In this document: piece by piece, positions 9,517-17,782 of the stretch
How the letters are laid out: every line of letters starts with the position of its first letter
How positions within the stretch are numbered: position 1 is the first letter of the stretch
Source: Agilicoccus flavus
GTDB taxonomy: Bacteria > Actinomycetota > Actinomycetes > Actinomycetales > Dermatophilaceae
Length of the DNA: 64,000 nt
Assembly (NCBI RefSeq): GCF_014857905.1
Contig: NZ_JACYXE010000006.1
Location: 62,001 to 126,000 of the forward strand
Reading direction: 5' to 3'
Made by a program: the position numbers and the translations under genes
The notes under the pieces: generated by a model
What the model saw: only the letters and a program-made list of their open reading frames with translations
Database searches by the model: none
What the model was told of the DNA's origin: nothing

Positions 9517-10511
9517 CGAAGACCGATCCGGGCCTGCTCCATCGCGAGGCCCCAGGTGTCCGCCAGGGTCCGGGGCAGCTCACCGAGGTCGCGACGCCGA
9601 CCCCTCGCCACCCTCGCGAGGCCGAACTGCAGGTTCTTGGCACCGAACGCGACCTCCCCGAAACGGGTAGCCGCATCCCGCAGGGCGTCTTCCCGCGAAG
9701 CGTCCCCGCGCGCCCCGGCCCAGGACGTCGCCAACCACGACAACCCGTCGGCGGCGCCTTGCGCACTGAGTCCGAGCTGCCGCGTGGTGGCGAAGGACAC
9801 GAGATGGAAACGGGCCATCCCGGCCTCGGCCAGCGCCGGGAGCTCTTCGTCCAGTCCGTCGCACAGCCGCACCACGGGGTTGTCGTCGGGCGCCCGTTCC
9901 AGATGGTCCCGCGCCAGTCGCACCGTGTCGTCGACCAGGCGCGAAGGGTCTCGGCGGATCCGGTCGCACCGGATCCGTTCCACGTAGGGGGCCGGCACGT
10001 GGGTCCCGCTGCCGGGGGTGGCGAGAGACCCGAGGTAGTCGTCGCCCTCGAGCACGAACCGGCCGGCGTTGTGCAGATACGTCATCCGCTGCGCGGCCGG
10101 CTCGACCTCCAACGGCACGATCGTCGTCTTCACGTGGTCGCTCCGGTAGGCGGTGCCGGCCGTGTCGGGCAGGAACCACGAGTCGGCTTCGATCGCGAGG
10201 AGCTCACCGATCGCGAGGTGGCCGAGGAGATGGTCCTCCACTGAGCGCCAGACATCGAGCTCGGTGACGCCGATCCCGTACAGATTGCGCAGGTCGTCGA
10301 CCTGGTACTTGAGGAACGACCACGCGTGGGGGAGTGCGTCGGAGGACAGCGCGGCCACCCCGGCCGGCCGCGGATCCAGACCGAGCAGGGACAGCAGTTC
10401 GATCCAGACGTCGACGTAGCAGTTGGTCTCGGCCCACACCCGGTCCGGTCCGTGGAGCGGGTGCGGCCGATGGGCGTCCGCCGGGGGAACGCCGAACCAG
10501 GCGGTCGTCAT
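9513..10511 (-). CDS. DUF1839 family protein, possible cysteine acyltransferase
   Basis: I recognise the 332-residue protein as DUF1839, a family that accompanies amino acid:carrier-protein ligases. It has ETNCYVDVWIELLSLLGLDP near the N-terminus (Cys31), then FLKYQVDDLRNLYGI, GELLAIEADSWFLPD and YRSDHVKTTIVPLEV. A conserved Cys at the start of a helix, followed by a Leu/Ala-rich strand, an Asp-Ser/Tyr-Trp-Phe-Leu-Pro segment and a His at a strand start, recalls the papain-like fold of BtrH. BtrH moves an acyl group from a carrier protein to an aminoglycoside. I therefore infer that this protein off-loads the carrier-bound amino acid. It has no signal peptide. It overlaps both neighbours by ATGA. 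Confidence 0.75.
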   Translation of the reverse strand: MTTAWFGVPPADAHRPHPLHGPDRVWAETNCYVDVWIELLSLLGLDPRPAGVAALSSDALPHAWSFLKYQVDDLRNLYGIGVTELDVWRSVEDHLLGHLAIGELLAIEADSWFLPDTAGTAYRSDHVKTTIVPLEVEPAAQRMTYLHNAGRFVLEGDDYLGSLATPGSGTHVPAPYVERIRCDRIRRDPSRLVDDTVRLARDHLERAPDDNPVVRLCDGLDEELPALAEAGMARFHLVSFATTRQLGLSAQGAADGLSWLATSWAGARGDASREDALRDAATRFGEVAFGAKNLQFGLARVARGRRRDLGELPRTLADTWGLAMEQARIGLR

Positions 10512-11428
10512 GGGCCCAGCCGCAACCCGTCGCGGACCGCCGTCGGCCACCGGCCGGTGTCCATGCCGTGGACCGCGAACAGGGCGAGCGCGATCCGTTC
10601 CAGACCGAATCCGATGCAGGCGCTGTGGGCCGGGCCACCGTCGGGCCCGGTGATGTCGAAGTCGCCCCCGAAGTGGTCCTGGTGATAGTTCGCGGAACCG
10701 AGAGCCACCCCTCCGTCGTCACCGCCGTACACGTCACAGATGAACTCGAACTTGAGCTCGTCGTCCCGCTGACCCTCGGCCATGAGCCTCGCCATCCGCC
10801 CGAAGAAGGGATCGTTGGCGACGACGCGGGACACCGGCAGGCCGAGGTCGGACAGCAGCCGCGGTCCGTGACCGAGCCCGGACTCGCGATGAGCGGACGC
10901 CTGCTCGGCGGATCCGATGAGGACCTTCTCGCGCATCCGGAAGCTCATGAGTCGCATGGGGTCGTCCGACGGCTCGTGACGCCAGCACCGGCTGTGGATG
11001 TCGTAGACCCGCGGCGTGTGGAGCGACTGCCCCTGGTGCAGGGGATAGGCCGAGTGGCACGGGGCGGACAGCAGGTCGAGGTGGGCCGGTGACAGGCGCT
11101 CGGTCCACGGGTTCCCCGCCTCCACGTCCGCCATCAGGGCACGGTGATCGCGGGGACTGCCGGTGAAGACGTCGACGGATCCGAGCAGGTGCGGGAAGGA
11201 CCGGAGGTACCCCGTACGGACGAACTCCACCTCCGGCAGGAAGGGCGGGACTCCGATCTCCACCACGCCCGCGACGGGCTCCATCGTGCGGACGAGTCCG
11301 TCGACGCCTCGGACCACCGCCTCGACGTCCGAGGTGAAGGTCGCCAGCCCCCGGGTCGGCAAGGGGATGAGGTGCCCGGCGTGGATCAACCGGTCACGCA
11401 GGTCCCGCTCGCGCTCGGCCCGCGTCAT
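10508..11428 (-). CDS. class II aaRS-like amino acid:[carrier protein] ligase
   Basis: The 306-residue protein is a catalytic core related to seryl-tRNA synthetase with no tRNA-binding arm. This is the hallmark of the enzymes that activate a small amino acid with ATP and load it on a phosphopantetheine carrier (characterised in Bradyrhizobium as glycine or alanine ligases). Motif 2 is CWRHEPSDDPMRLMSFRMRE (residues 148-167). Motif 3 is ACIGFGLERIALALF (from residue 270). Cys124, Glu167 and Cys271 are placed to be the Cys/Glu/Cys zinc ligands that hold the amino group of the substrate. Its carrier protein, phosphopantetheinyl transferase and DUF1839 partner are in the same operon. ATGA overlaps both neighbours. 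The exact amino acid cannot be read from sequence. Confidence 0.9.
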   Translation of the reverse strand: MTRAERERDLRDRLIHAGHLIPLPTRGLATFTSDVEAVVRGVDGLVRTMEPVAGVVEIGVPPFLPEVEFVRTGYLRSFPHLLGSVDVFTGSPRDHRALMADVEAGNPWTERLSPAHLDLLSAPCHSAYPLHQGQSLHTPRVYDIHSRCWRHEPSDDPMRLMSFRMREKVLIGSAEQASAHRESGLGHGPRLLSDLGLPVSRVVANDPFFGRMARLMAEGQRDDELKFEFICDVYGGDDGGVALGSANYHQDHFGGDFDITGPDGGPAHSACIGFGLERIALALFAVHGMDTGRWPTAVRDGLRLGP

Positions 11429-12585
11429 CGACGTTCGCCCCGGTGGACGAGTTCGAGCGTGGCCGTGTTGGCGAGGATGCGGTCGTTGTTGACCATGAGG
11501 GCGGCGCCGTGGGCGTCCCGCAGGGGGCGCCCGAGGCACCACGGTGACGCCAGCGAGTAGCCGGCGATGCCCACGACGGCCAGCGCGCGCGTGACGATGT
11601 CGACGACGGCCTCCGAGGCGAACACCTTGAGCACGTTGTCGTCGATGCTCTGGCCGATCGTCCGCTCCGACCCGCCGGAGGCGTCGAACGCCTCGGCGGC
11701 CCAACGCACCCGCGCTCGGAAGGCGGCCAGCCGCACATCGAGCTCGGCCAGTCGCAGGGCACCCGGAGGTGTGGAGCCCGGTCGTCGGCGGGCCTGCTCC
11801 CGGACGAAGCGGCGGGCCTTGTCGGCCGCCCCCTCCGCGATGCCGAGCCAGCACGCGCTCCACAGGATGTGCGCGACGGGCAACATGGTGCGGGTCGAGA
11901 TCTCGTCGTACGGGGTGGGCAGGATGTGAGCGACGGACGAACGCGCGGTGAGTTCGAAGCCGGGGCTGCAGGTCCCGCGAAGCCCGAGCGTGTCCCACGT
12001 CTCGGTCTGGCGTAGGTCGAGGTCTGCCTTCTCGCAGGCGACGAGCACCTGGTCGGTGGGGGCCGCGTCCGCGTTCCGCCGGGCGGTGACGAGGATGATG
12101 TCGGACTCCGACGCGTAGGAGATGACGGGTGCCCTCTTGACGAGGGTGAAACCGCCGTGTCCGTCCTCCTCGACTGCGGTCGTGCTGCGCCGGACGTCAC
12201 CGCCGACACCGATCTCGGTGGTCGCCGACGCGACGAGGAGCCCCTCGCGGGCGACCCGGCGGGTGAGGTCGACGAGCGGGTCGGTGTCGGCGTGTCGCAT
12301 CAGGCAGGCGATCTGGCTCTGGTGCATCGCGAAGATCATGGCGGTGGCGGAGCAGGCACGTCCGAGAACGGTCGTCACCTCGGCCATCTGGGCCAACGTC
12401 GCGTCCCGCCCCCCCAGTCGGGAGGGGAGCCAGGCGGACAGCAGGCCCGCTCCCCGCACGGCGTCCAGTGCCTCGCGGGGGAAGCGAGCACACCGATCGA
12501 CCTCGTCGGCGAACGTGGCCGCCACCTGCGCGGCCCGCCCCGCCGCAGCGAGCGCGTCGGAGGTGCCGCCCTCCGTCGAGGTCAT
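11425..12585 (-). CDS. acyl-CoA dehydrogenase-like flavoprotein of the carrier-protein operon
   Basis: The 386-residue product has the acyl-CoA dehydrogenase fold: an N-terminal helical domain (WLPSRLGG), a TTEIGVGGD flavin-region segment, a middle beta domain (TWDTLGLRGTCS) and a C-terminal helical bundle (ALAVVGIAGYSLASP). Where typical members have the catalytic-glutamate motif IYEGTN, this one reads ALMVNNDRILA. The alternative glutamate position of isovaleryl-CoA dehydrogenase is also not evident. It probably does not perform ordinary fatty acyl-CoA desaturation; oxidation of a carrier-bound amino acid is a better guess from context. It overlaps the carrier-protein gene and the ligase gene by ATGA. 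Confidence 0.82.
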   Translation of the reverse strand: MTSTEGGTSDALAAAGRAAQVAATFADEVDRCARFPREALDAVRGAGLLSAWLPSRLGGRDATLAQMAEVTTVLGRACSATAMIFAMHQSQIACLMRHADTDPLVDLTRRVAREGLLVASATTEIGVGGDVRRSTTAVEEDGHGGFTLVKRAPVISYASESDIILVTARRNADAAPTDQVLVACEKADLDLRQTETWDTLGLRGTCSPGFELTARSSVAHILPTPYDEISTRTMLPVAHILWSACWLGIAEGAADKARRFVREQARRRPGSTPPGALRLAELDVRLAAFRARVRWAAEAFDASGGSERTIGQSIDDNVLKVFASEAVVDIVTRALAVVGIAGYSLASPWCLGRPLRDAHGAALMVNNDRILANTATLELVHRGERR

Positions 12586-12827
12586 GAATCCACCGTGGCG
12601 AGTGCGCGCCGGATGTCGCCGATGCTGGCGAAGGTGCTCTTGACGAGGAGCTCGTCGGGAATCTCGATGTCGAGCTCGTCCTCCAGGGCCATGACGACGT
12701 TGACCGTGGCGTGTGACGCGAGGCCGAGGGCGTACAGGTCGGCGTCCTCCGCGATGTCGTGAGCGTCGGCAGAGAGCCGCCCGTGCGCGGCCAGGACCTC
12801 GCGGATCGTCGTCGTCTCGCTCGTCAT
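12582..12827 (-). CDS. acyl/aminoacyl carrier protein
   Basis: This 81-residue acidic carrier protein has the phosphopantetheine attachment region LYALGLASHATVNVV, with Ser38 in place of the usual Asp-Ser-Leu serine. It continues VMALEDELDIEIPDELL, a typical helix II/III region. The GLxSxATVN form resembles carriers paired with aminoacyl-carrier ligases more than fatty-acid ACPs. It is the first gene of the operon; GAGG about eight bases before the ATG is a good ribosome binding site. Its stop overlaps the next gene (ATGA). It is the predicted substrate of the AcpS-like protein at the other end of the operon. Confidence 0.9.
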   Translation of the reverse strand: MTSETTTIREVLAAHGRLSADAHDIAEDADLYALGLASHATVNVVMALEDELDIEIPDELLVKSTFASIGDIRRALATVDS

Positions 12828-12951
12828 CTGGCCCTCGCTTCGTGGATGGTGTCCTCGACACGGGACGCGGTGGTCATGGCCCGCGGGCACGATGCCCCCG
12901 CATCCCGATCGCCGTCGGGCCCACATCGAGGCGGGCGCGACGACGTGCGCA

Positions 12952-12957
12952 ACCCTA
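12952..12957 (-). promoter_or_regulatory. candidate -10 for the aminoacyl-carrier operon
   Basis: On the minus strand TAGGGT lies about 125 bases upstream of the carrier-protein ATG, in the 182-base gap after the GH18 gene. A short GTGTC-CTC-GACAC inverted repeat (12849-12861) sits between it and the start and could be a regulator site. Confidence 0.3.
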
Positions 12958-13009
12958 TCGCCGCTGCCGTCTCGATCGGGCAGAACGGGCACCGGGGTTC
13001 GTCGCGGGA

Positions 13010-14164
13010 TCAGGGCAGGAACCCTCGCCGGGTCGCCTCGAGCAGCGGATCGCGTCGTCCTGGCGGAGCGGACGGGAGATGGCCGCCGCCGATGGTCCAC
13101 ACGATGGCGCCGCCGAGTCCGAGAGCGCGGGCGTACCTGCCCTTCTCCGCGATGCTGCGGGGATCCTCGTACGTGACGAAGGTGCACCCCGCAGGACCGA
13201 ACGGGCGCCCGCTGGTGAGGTAGGGCACCTTGGCCGCGTCGTCCCATCGGGCCCGGCCCGGGTCGTGGTAACGCGTCATGATGGTCGAGTAGGTCATCGT
13301 GTTGTCGTCGCCCAGGGTCCGCATCGCCGCCGCGGACTGCTTGGGGCCCGTCACCCCCCGCATGCACCCGCCGAACGCGCCGACGCCGAGTCCCAGGCGC
13401 CCCGCCGGCACGCCGGCCCCGAGCAGGGCCCGGACGCTGGAGTCGATGCTCATGGGGGTGCGGGGGCCCTGGCCGAACAGGGGCGAGCTGTGCCAGGAGT
13501 CCCACCCGTCCCAGCCCGCGCTCATCCCGTAGCTCATGACGTTGATCCGGTCGAAGACATGAGCGGCGTCGGGCATCAGCGAGAGCACCGACGGAGCGGG
13601 ATCGTTGACGCTGATCGGGCTGATCGGGAGCGAGAGCTCCAGTGCCGGGCGCTCCCGGCGCAGGTGCCGCGCCAGCGCGAGCAGGTCCGCCCGGTCCGCG
13701 GCCTCGAGCGGTTCCCAGTCCACGTCCACCCCGTCGAACCCGTAGCCGTCCACCACCGTCAGGATCTGTTCGACGAGACGATCGCGCCGGGCCGCCGAGG
13801 CCGCCGACGAGAACGCCGGGCGGCTCCGGGCGCCTCCGAGCATCAACACGGCCCGGCGCCCGTGCTGATGCGCGCGGCCGACGACCTGCCGGGCCCAGAT
13901 CGGCCCCTGCGTCTCGTCGAGGAAGAACGACGTGTCGAGGCTGCCGTCGTCGCGGGGCATGGCCGCACCGACGACGACGTGCGTCATGGACTCCCAGTCG
14001 ACCGCGTCGAGCGGGTAGAGGTCTCGCTGATAGCCCACGTAGTAGCCCATCACCCACGGGGGCGGGCTCGGGGCGGTGGACGGCGGCGTCGGCCGCCATA
14101 CCAGCAGGCCGGCGACGAGAAGGGCGACCACGGAGATGGCGACGGCCGTCCAGCGTCTGCGCAT
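13010..14164 (-). CDS. secreted or membrane-anchored GH18 (chitinase-like) protein
   Basis: The 384-residue product begins with a basic stretch and one hydrophobic helix (RRRWTAVAISVVALLVAGLL), so it is exported and perhaps kept in the membrane. The GH18 domain starts at about residue 37 (WVMGYYVGYQRDLYPL) and contains the catalytic DGVDVDWEP with Glu151, then NVMSYGM and a final GAIVWTIGGGHLP. GH18 enzymes hydrolyse beta-1,4-GlcNAc polymers, but members in polysaccharide loci may act on other glycans. It is a paralogue of the gene at 17783-19417, sharing the GWDGWDSWHSSPLFG and GPAGCTFVTYED regions. The ATG at 14164 was chosen because it begins the signal peptide; the frame continues upstream. 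Confidence 0.85.
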   Translation of the reverse strand: MRRRWTAVAISVVALLVAGLLVWRPTPPSTAPSPPPWVMGYYVGYQRDLYPLDAVDWESMTHVVVGAAMPRDDGSLDTSFFLDETQGPIWARQVVGRAHQHGRRAVLMLGGARSRPAFSSAASAARRDRLVEQILTVVDGYGFDGVDVDWEPLEAADRADLLALARHLRRERPALELSLPISPISVNDPAPSVLSLMPDAAHVFDRINVMSYGMSAGWDGWDSWHSSPLFGQGPRTPMSIDSSVRALLGAGVPAGRLGLGVGAFGGCMRGVTGPKQSAAAMRTLGDDNTMTYSTIMTRYHDPGRARWDDAAKVPYLTSGRPFGPAGCTFVTYEDPRSIAEKGRYARALGLGGAIVWTIGGGHLPSAPPGRRDPLLEATRRGFLP

Positions 14165-14275
14165 CTGCGTCCCCCCGTCGCTCTCCCCTCCGTGCGCGAC
14201 CCCGGTGCGCCTCGCGTCCGGCCACCCGTCCAGCGGCCAGGAGCCTGTGCATCGGAAGCCCGTGAGAGACGCTTG

Positions 14276-14282
14276 TACTGTA
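14276..14282. promoter_or_regulatory. overlapping divergent -10 candidates
   Basis: TACTGTA can be read as TACTGT on the plus strand (for the glycosyltransferase at 14347) and TACAGT on the minus strand (for the GH18 gene at 14164). The two genes diverge from this 180-base gap. Confidence 0.25.
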
Positions 14283-14346
14283 GACGACGCGCCGGCCGGG
14301 GCACCGGTCCCACGGCGTCCCACGAGGATCGATCGCGGAGGTGGCA

Positions 14347-15243
14347 GTGAGCGCACGGGTGTCGGTGGTCGTCCCGACCGTGGGGCGTGCGTCCCTGCAC
14401 GCTGCGCTCGATTCCGTGCGGCATCAGGGCGTCGACGTCGAGATCCTCGTCGTCGACGACAGCGGGTCCGGGGCGGTGGGCGAGGCGCTCGGGTCGGACG
14501 TGCACGTGATCCGCACGCGGGGGCGAGTGGGGGCGGCGGAGGCCCGCAACGTCGGGATGGCCGCGGCCACGGCCGAGTTCATCGCCTTCCTCGACGACGA
14601 CGACGTCTGGCTCCCGGGCCACCTGTCGGACGCCCTGGCCCTGCTGGAGGCGAGGCCCGAGGTCGACGTCTACGCGGCTCGAGGGCTCGTGCTCGACGAG
14701 GCCGGTCGCGGCCGGGTCGAGCCGACGGTGCTCCTCGGCGACCGCACCGTCGCGCAGTACTTCTTCGAGAGGAACGCCTGGCGCAGCCGCTGCCGACGCA
14801 TCATGACCCCGACGCTCGTCTTCCGTGCGGCCCTGCGGTCCCACCCGATGGAGGGGCACCGGGCGGTGAACGAGGACACGTGGTGGCTGCTCACGGCCGA
14901 ACGCGACCGGGGAGCGGTCGTGGCGCAGAGCTCCCACATCGGCGCCGTGGTGCACGGCTCCGGCGATCGGACGACGTCGCGATGGTCCACCGACCTGGGG
15001 GACTGGCTCGACGACGTCGACGCGCTCCGACCCGGGGCCGCGGCCGTCGAACAGCTGTCCATGCTCGCCAGGCCGGCCGTGCGCTCGGGACGGCCACACG
15101 CCGTCATCGGCGTCGGCCGCGACGTCCTGGGTCGGCCCGCAGGGTGGACCTGGCTCCCGGTCGTCGGCCTGCACCTGGCGGCCGCCGGCGCCGTCGGGGT
15201 TGCTCGACGTGTCCGCGCCGCTCGCCGCACCGCCGACGCCTGA
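14347..15243 (+). CDS. family 2 glycosyltransferase
   Basis: This GT-A enzyme of about 298 residues is predicted to add a sugar from a nucleotide donor to a growing polysaccharide unit. It has VSVVVPTVGRASL, the nucleotide-binding VDDSGSG, EARNVGMAAATAEFIAFLDDDD (the DxD metal site) and a downstream NEDTWWL acidic motif. It starts at GTG 14347 with GGAGG five bases upstream; an in-frame GTG at 14341 overlaps that site. The C-terminal end is Ala/Val-rich (LPVVGLHLAAAGAVGVARRVRA) and could associate with the membrane. It diverges from the GH18 gene and converges with the next glycosyltransferase. Confidence 0.88.
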   Translation: MSARVSVVVPTVGRASLHAALDSVRHQGVDVEILVVDDSGSGAVGEALGSDVHVIRTRGRVGAAEARNVGMAAATAEFIAFLDDDDVWLPGHLSDALALLEARPEVDVYAARGLVLDEAGRGRVEPTVLLGDRTVAQYFFERNAWRSRCRRIMTPTLVFRAALRSHPMEGHRAVNEDTWWLLTAERDRGAVVAQSSHIGAVVHGSGDRTTSRWSTDLGDWLDDVDALRPGAAAVEQLSMLARPAVRSGRPHAVIGVGRDVLGRPAGWTWLPVVGLHLAAAGAVGVARRVRAARRTADA

Positions 15244-15262
15244 TTCCGAGCGGGCGCCGTCG

Positions 15263-16222
15263 TCAACCCTCTGCCGGCCCGCCGCCCGAGCGCCGACGCA
15301 GCCGGGTGAGTTTGGCCTCCAGTGGGATGCGCAGGTGGCGCACCACCGCCGGTCTCCGCAGCACGATCCGGGCGGCGCCGGTGAGGTCCCGCCGGTGCAC
15401 TCCTTCACGCAGCTCGAGGAAGTCGATGGCCTCGTCCAGGCTGGCGGACCGGCGCGCCAGGGCGGCGAGCGCCTCGGGGTCGAGGTCGTGCCGAGCGCGG
15501 AACTCGTCGTCGGCCGCCCGCATCTTCCGGGCGCTGTCGAGGTGGAGGCGGCTCGAGGTCGACCCCTCGCGCACGAGGTAGCGGTAGCCCGCCGAAGGCT
15601 CCGTGACGAACGGGCCCGAGTGTGCGAGCGCGGCGGCGAAGAAGTAGAAGTCCTCCCCGATCCGCAGGTCCTCGTCGTAGCGGAGACCCTCGCGCTCCAG
15701 GAGTGAGCGGCGGACGAGGGGCTGCAGGTAGCCGTAGGCGTACGGCACGGAGCGGTCGAGCATGATGTTGCCGTCGACGTAGTCCGCCAGGGTGAGACTC
15801 GCCGGGCGCCGGAAGGCGTCGGCCGTGTACATGAGGCGGGTGGTTCCGGCGGCCACGTCGATGATCTCGATGTTGTCGACGACGACGTCGGCGCCGGCCG
15901 CCTGCGCCCGGCCCACCATCGCCCGTGACCGGCCCGGCGTGATCGTGTCGTCGGCGTCGAGGACGCCGACCCACTCGCCCGTCGCGAGGTCGAGCCCCAC
16001 GTTGCGGGCGCCACCGGGCCCGAGGTTGCGCTCGAGCACGACGACGCGGACGCGGTCGTCCCCGGATGCGCGGGCGGCCTCCGCCGTGCCGTCCGACGAG
16101 GCGTCGTCGACGACGACGACCTCCACCGTCACGTCGGTCTGCGCCAGGGCGCTCTCGATGGTGGCGCGGATCGTGTCCTGCGCGTCGTGGGCGGCGACGA
16201 TGTAGCTGACGTCGAATGGCAA
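15263..16222 (-). CDS. family 2 glycosyltransferase
   Basis: This 319-residue GT-A glycosyltransferase has VSYIVAAHDAQDTIRATIES at the start, VVVDDASSDGT for nucleotide binding, GGARNVGLDLATGEWVGVLDADD (DxD) and an IGEDFYFF acidic motif. No membrane helix is apparent. The frame runs far upstream without family similarity. TTG 16222 is preceded by GGAGAG five bases away and begins right before the domain, and a TAGGCT -10 lies about 60 bases upstream. It forms a divergent pair with the flippase gene, so both probably serve the same repeat unit. Confidence 0.85.
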   Translation of the reverse strand: MPFDVSYIVAAHDAQDTIRATIESALAQTDVTVEVVVVDDASSDGTAEAARASGDDRVRVVVLERNLGPGGARNVGLDLATGEWVGVLDADDTITPGRSRAMVGRAQAAGADVVVDNIEIIDVAAGTTRLMYTADAFRRPASLTLADYVDGNIMLDRSVPYAYGYLQPLVRRSLLEREGLRYDEDLRIGEDFYFFAAALAHSGPFVTEPSAGYRYLVREGSTSSRLHLDSARKMRAADDEFRARHDLDPEALAALARRSASLDEAIDFLELREGVHRRDLTGAARIVLRRPAVVRHLRIPLEAKLTRLRRRSGGGPAEG

Positions 16223-16281
16223 GGGACTCTCCGGGGCTCGTCGGGCGCCACGCCCCGCGGGCGGGTGGTGGCCGCGGCGTG

Positions 16282-16308
16282 AGCCTACCGGCCGGGTCCG
16301 CGTAGAGT
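16282..16308. promoter_or_regulatory. divergent -10 elements between glycosyltransferase and flippase
   Basis: TAGGCT on the minus strand (16282-16287) fits the glycosyltransferase at 16222. TAGAGT on the plus strand (16303-16308) fits the flippase gene. The two would start transcription in opposite directions from about 16275 and 16315. Confidence 0.4.
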
Positions 16309-16518
16309 CTTCCCGCGACCGGGCGCCCCCCGGCTCGCCGCGCACGAGGTCCGGCCGAGGGGTCGGATGGGGTGCGTCGTACCGAACCCCTTCCGAAGGT
16401 GTCTCCCTGTGTGCAGTCCCAGCCGCCTCGTCCCCGGCCCAGGCCACCTGCGAGTGACGGCGTGTGGGCGCATCGCGCCTCGCGTGGTGGGCCGGCGTCA
16501 TCGCGGCGCGGTGCCGGC

Positions 16519-17763
16519 GTGATCGACCGGCGTCGATCTGCCCTCGCCTCGAAGCTGTTCGGCTCCGGTGTCGTCGCGCAGGCGTGCGGGTTCCTCGCCA
16601 CCGCCTTCGCAGCGAGCCGGACCTCGCCGGGTGACTTCGCGCTCTTCGCCGCGGTGACCGCGGCGACCGCGGTCCTGGGCAGCGTGAACTCGCTCGCGGC
16701 GGAGAGCCGGGTCCCCGTCGTGGGGCGCCGGTCGGCCGAATCCCTCAACCGCGCCGGGTTCACCGCCGTGGTGGTGTTCTCGGCCGTCTGCGCGCTCATC
16801 GGGGGAGTCGGCGCGGCGCAGGGGCAGAGGTGGGGGCACGTGGCCCTGCTTACGGCGTGGTGCTCCGCCGGGCTCGGACTGCAGCACCTCCTCGTCGGCA
16901 TCGTGCTGCGCACCCAGCAGCAGGAGTTGCTGGCCCGCAACCGGCTCGTGCAGGGCATCTCCAACGCCCTGCTCATCGTCGCGCTCGTGCTGGCCGGGAT
17001 GCCGGGGTTCTACGCGCTGAGCGTGGCCTGGGGTCTGTCGATGACGCTCGCCGACGCCGTCCTGCTCCCGCGGGTGACCGGGTGGGCTCCCGCCTTCGTC
17101 CCCGCCCGGCGGGCGGACGTGGTCGAGCTGCTCGACGAGGTGCGATGGCAGCCCCTCTCCAACCTCCTCAGCGACGGCGTGGGACAGATCCCGCTGCTGG
17201 CGCTACCCGCCCTGGGCGCGCCCACCGTCAGCGGCGCCTGGGCGGCGGCCAACCGCTTCCTCACCCCGATCGTCAACATGGCCCAGATCACCATGCAACC
17301 GATCTATTACGGTCAGGCGGCGGCCCACCTCCGTGAGCGGGACCCGGAGGGGTACGAGCGGCACCGCCGGGTGTGGAGTCGCCGCCTCGCGTGCGCGGCG
17401 ATCCCCGTTCTGGCGGGGTGTTACGTGGCCCTGGAGTGGCTCGTTCCCCTACTGGGTCCGGAGTGGAGCGTCTCGTCGCTGGCGATCGTGCCCGCGTGCA
17501 TCGTCTTCCCCATGGCGCTGAGCTGGCTCCCGATCTCCCAGACCCTCATCCTCAGCGGCCACCTTCGGACGCAGTTCGTCTGGACCGCGGTGCAGTTCGT
17601 CCTGTCCGTCATCCCGTTCGCCCTGGCGGCCACCGGTCACGTGTCGGCACTGCAAGCCCTGATCGTCTGGTCGCTGGTCAGTTCCGGGGGGATGCTGGCT
17701 CACCGGTTCCTCCAGCGTCGCCCGCCGGTCCTGCGGGCCGCCGCGGACCCCGCCGACGGGTGA
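16519..17763 (+). CDS. Wzx-like polysaccharide flippase (MOP superfamily)
   Basis: This polytopic membrane protein of about 414 residues has some 12 hydrophobic segments, for example LFGSGVVAQACGFLATAF, AGFTAVVVFSAVCALIGGV and AIVPACIVFPMALSWLPI. Between them is LLSDGVGQIPLLALPALGAPTVSGAWAAANRF, similar to the central helices of lipid-linked oligosaccharide flippases. It would move undecaprenyl-linked repeat units to the outside. The start is uncertain: GTG 16519 puts the first helix near the N-terminus, while GTG 16411 (GAAGG upstream) or GTG 16372 would add a Pro/Arg-rich head. Confidence 0.75.
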   Translation: MIDRRRSALASKLFGSGVVAQACGFLATAFAASRTSPGDFALFAAVTAATAVLGSVNSLAAESRVPVVGRRSAESLNRAGFTAVVVFSAVCALIGGVGAAQGQRWGHVALLTAWCSAGLGLQHLLVGIVLRTQQQELLARNRLVQGISNALLIVALVLAGMPGFYALSVAWGLSMTLADAVLLPRVTGWAPAFVPARRADVVELLDEVRWQPLSNLLSDGVGQIPLLALPALGAPTVSGAWAAANRFLTPIVNMAQITMQPIYYGQAAAHLRERDPEGYERHRRVWSRRLACAAIPVLAGCYVALEWLVPLLGPEWSVSSLAIVPACIVFPMALSWLPISQTLILSGHLRTQFVWTAVQFVLSVIPFALAATGHVSALQALIVWSLVSSGGMLAHRFLQRRPPVLRAAADPADG

Positions 17764-17782
17764 ACGGGGCGCCCCGACGTGC

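Noticed and set aside
10508-11428. True seryl-tRNA synthetase
   Set aside because: The N-terminal coiled-coil tRNA-binding arm is missing, the length is only 306 residues, and carrier-protein and DUF1839 partners are adjacent.
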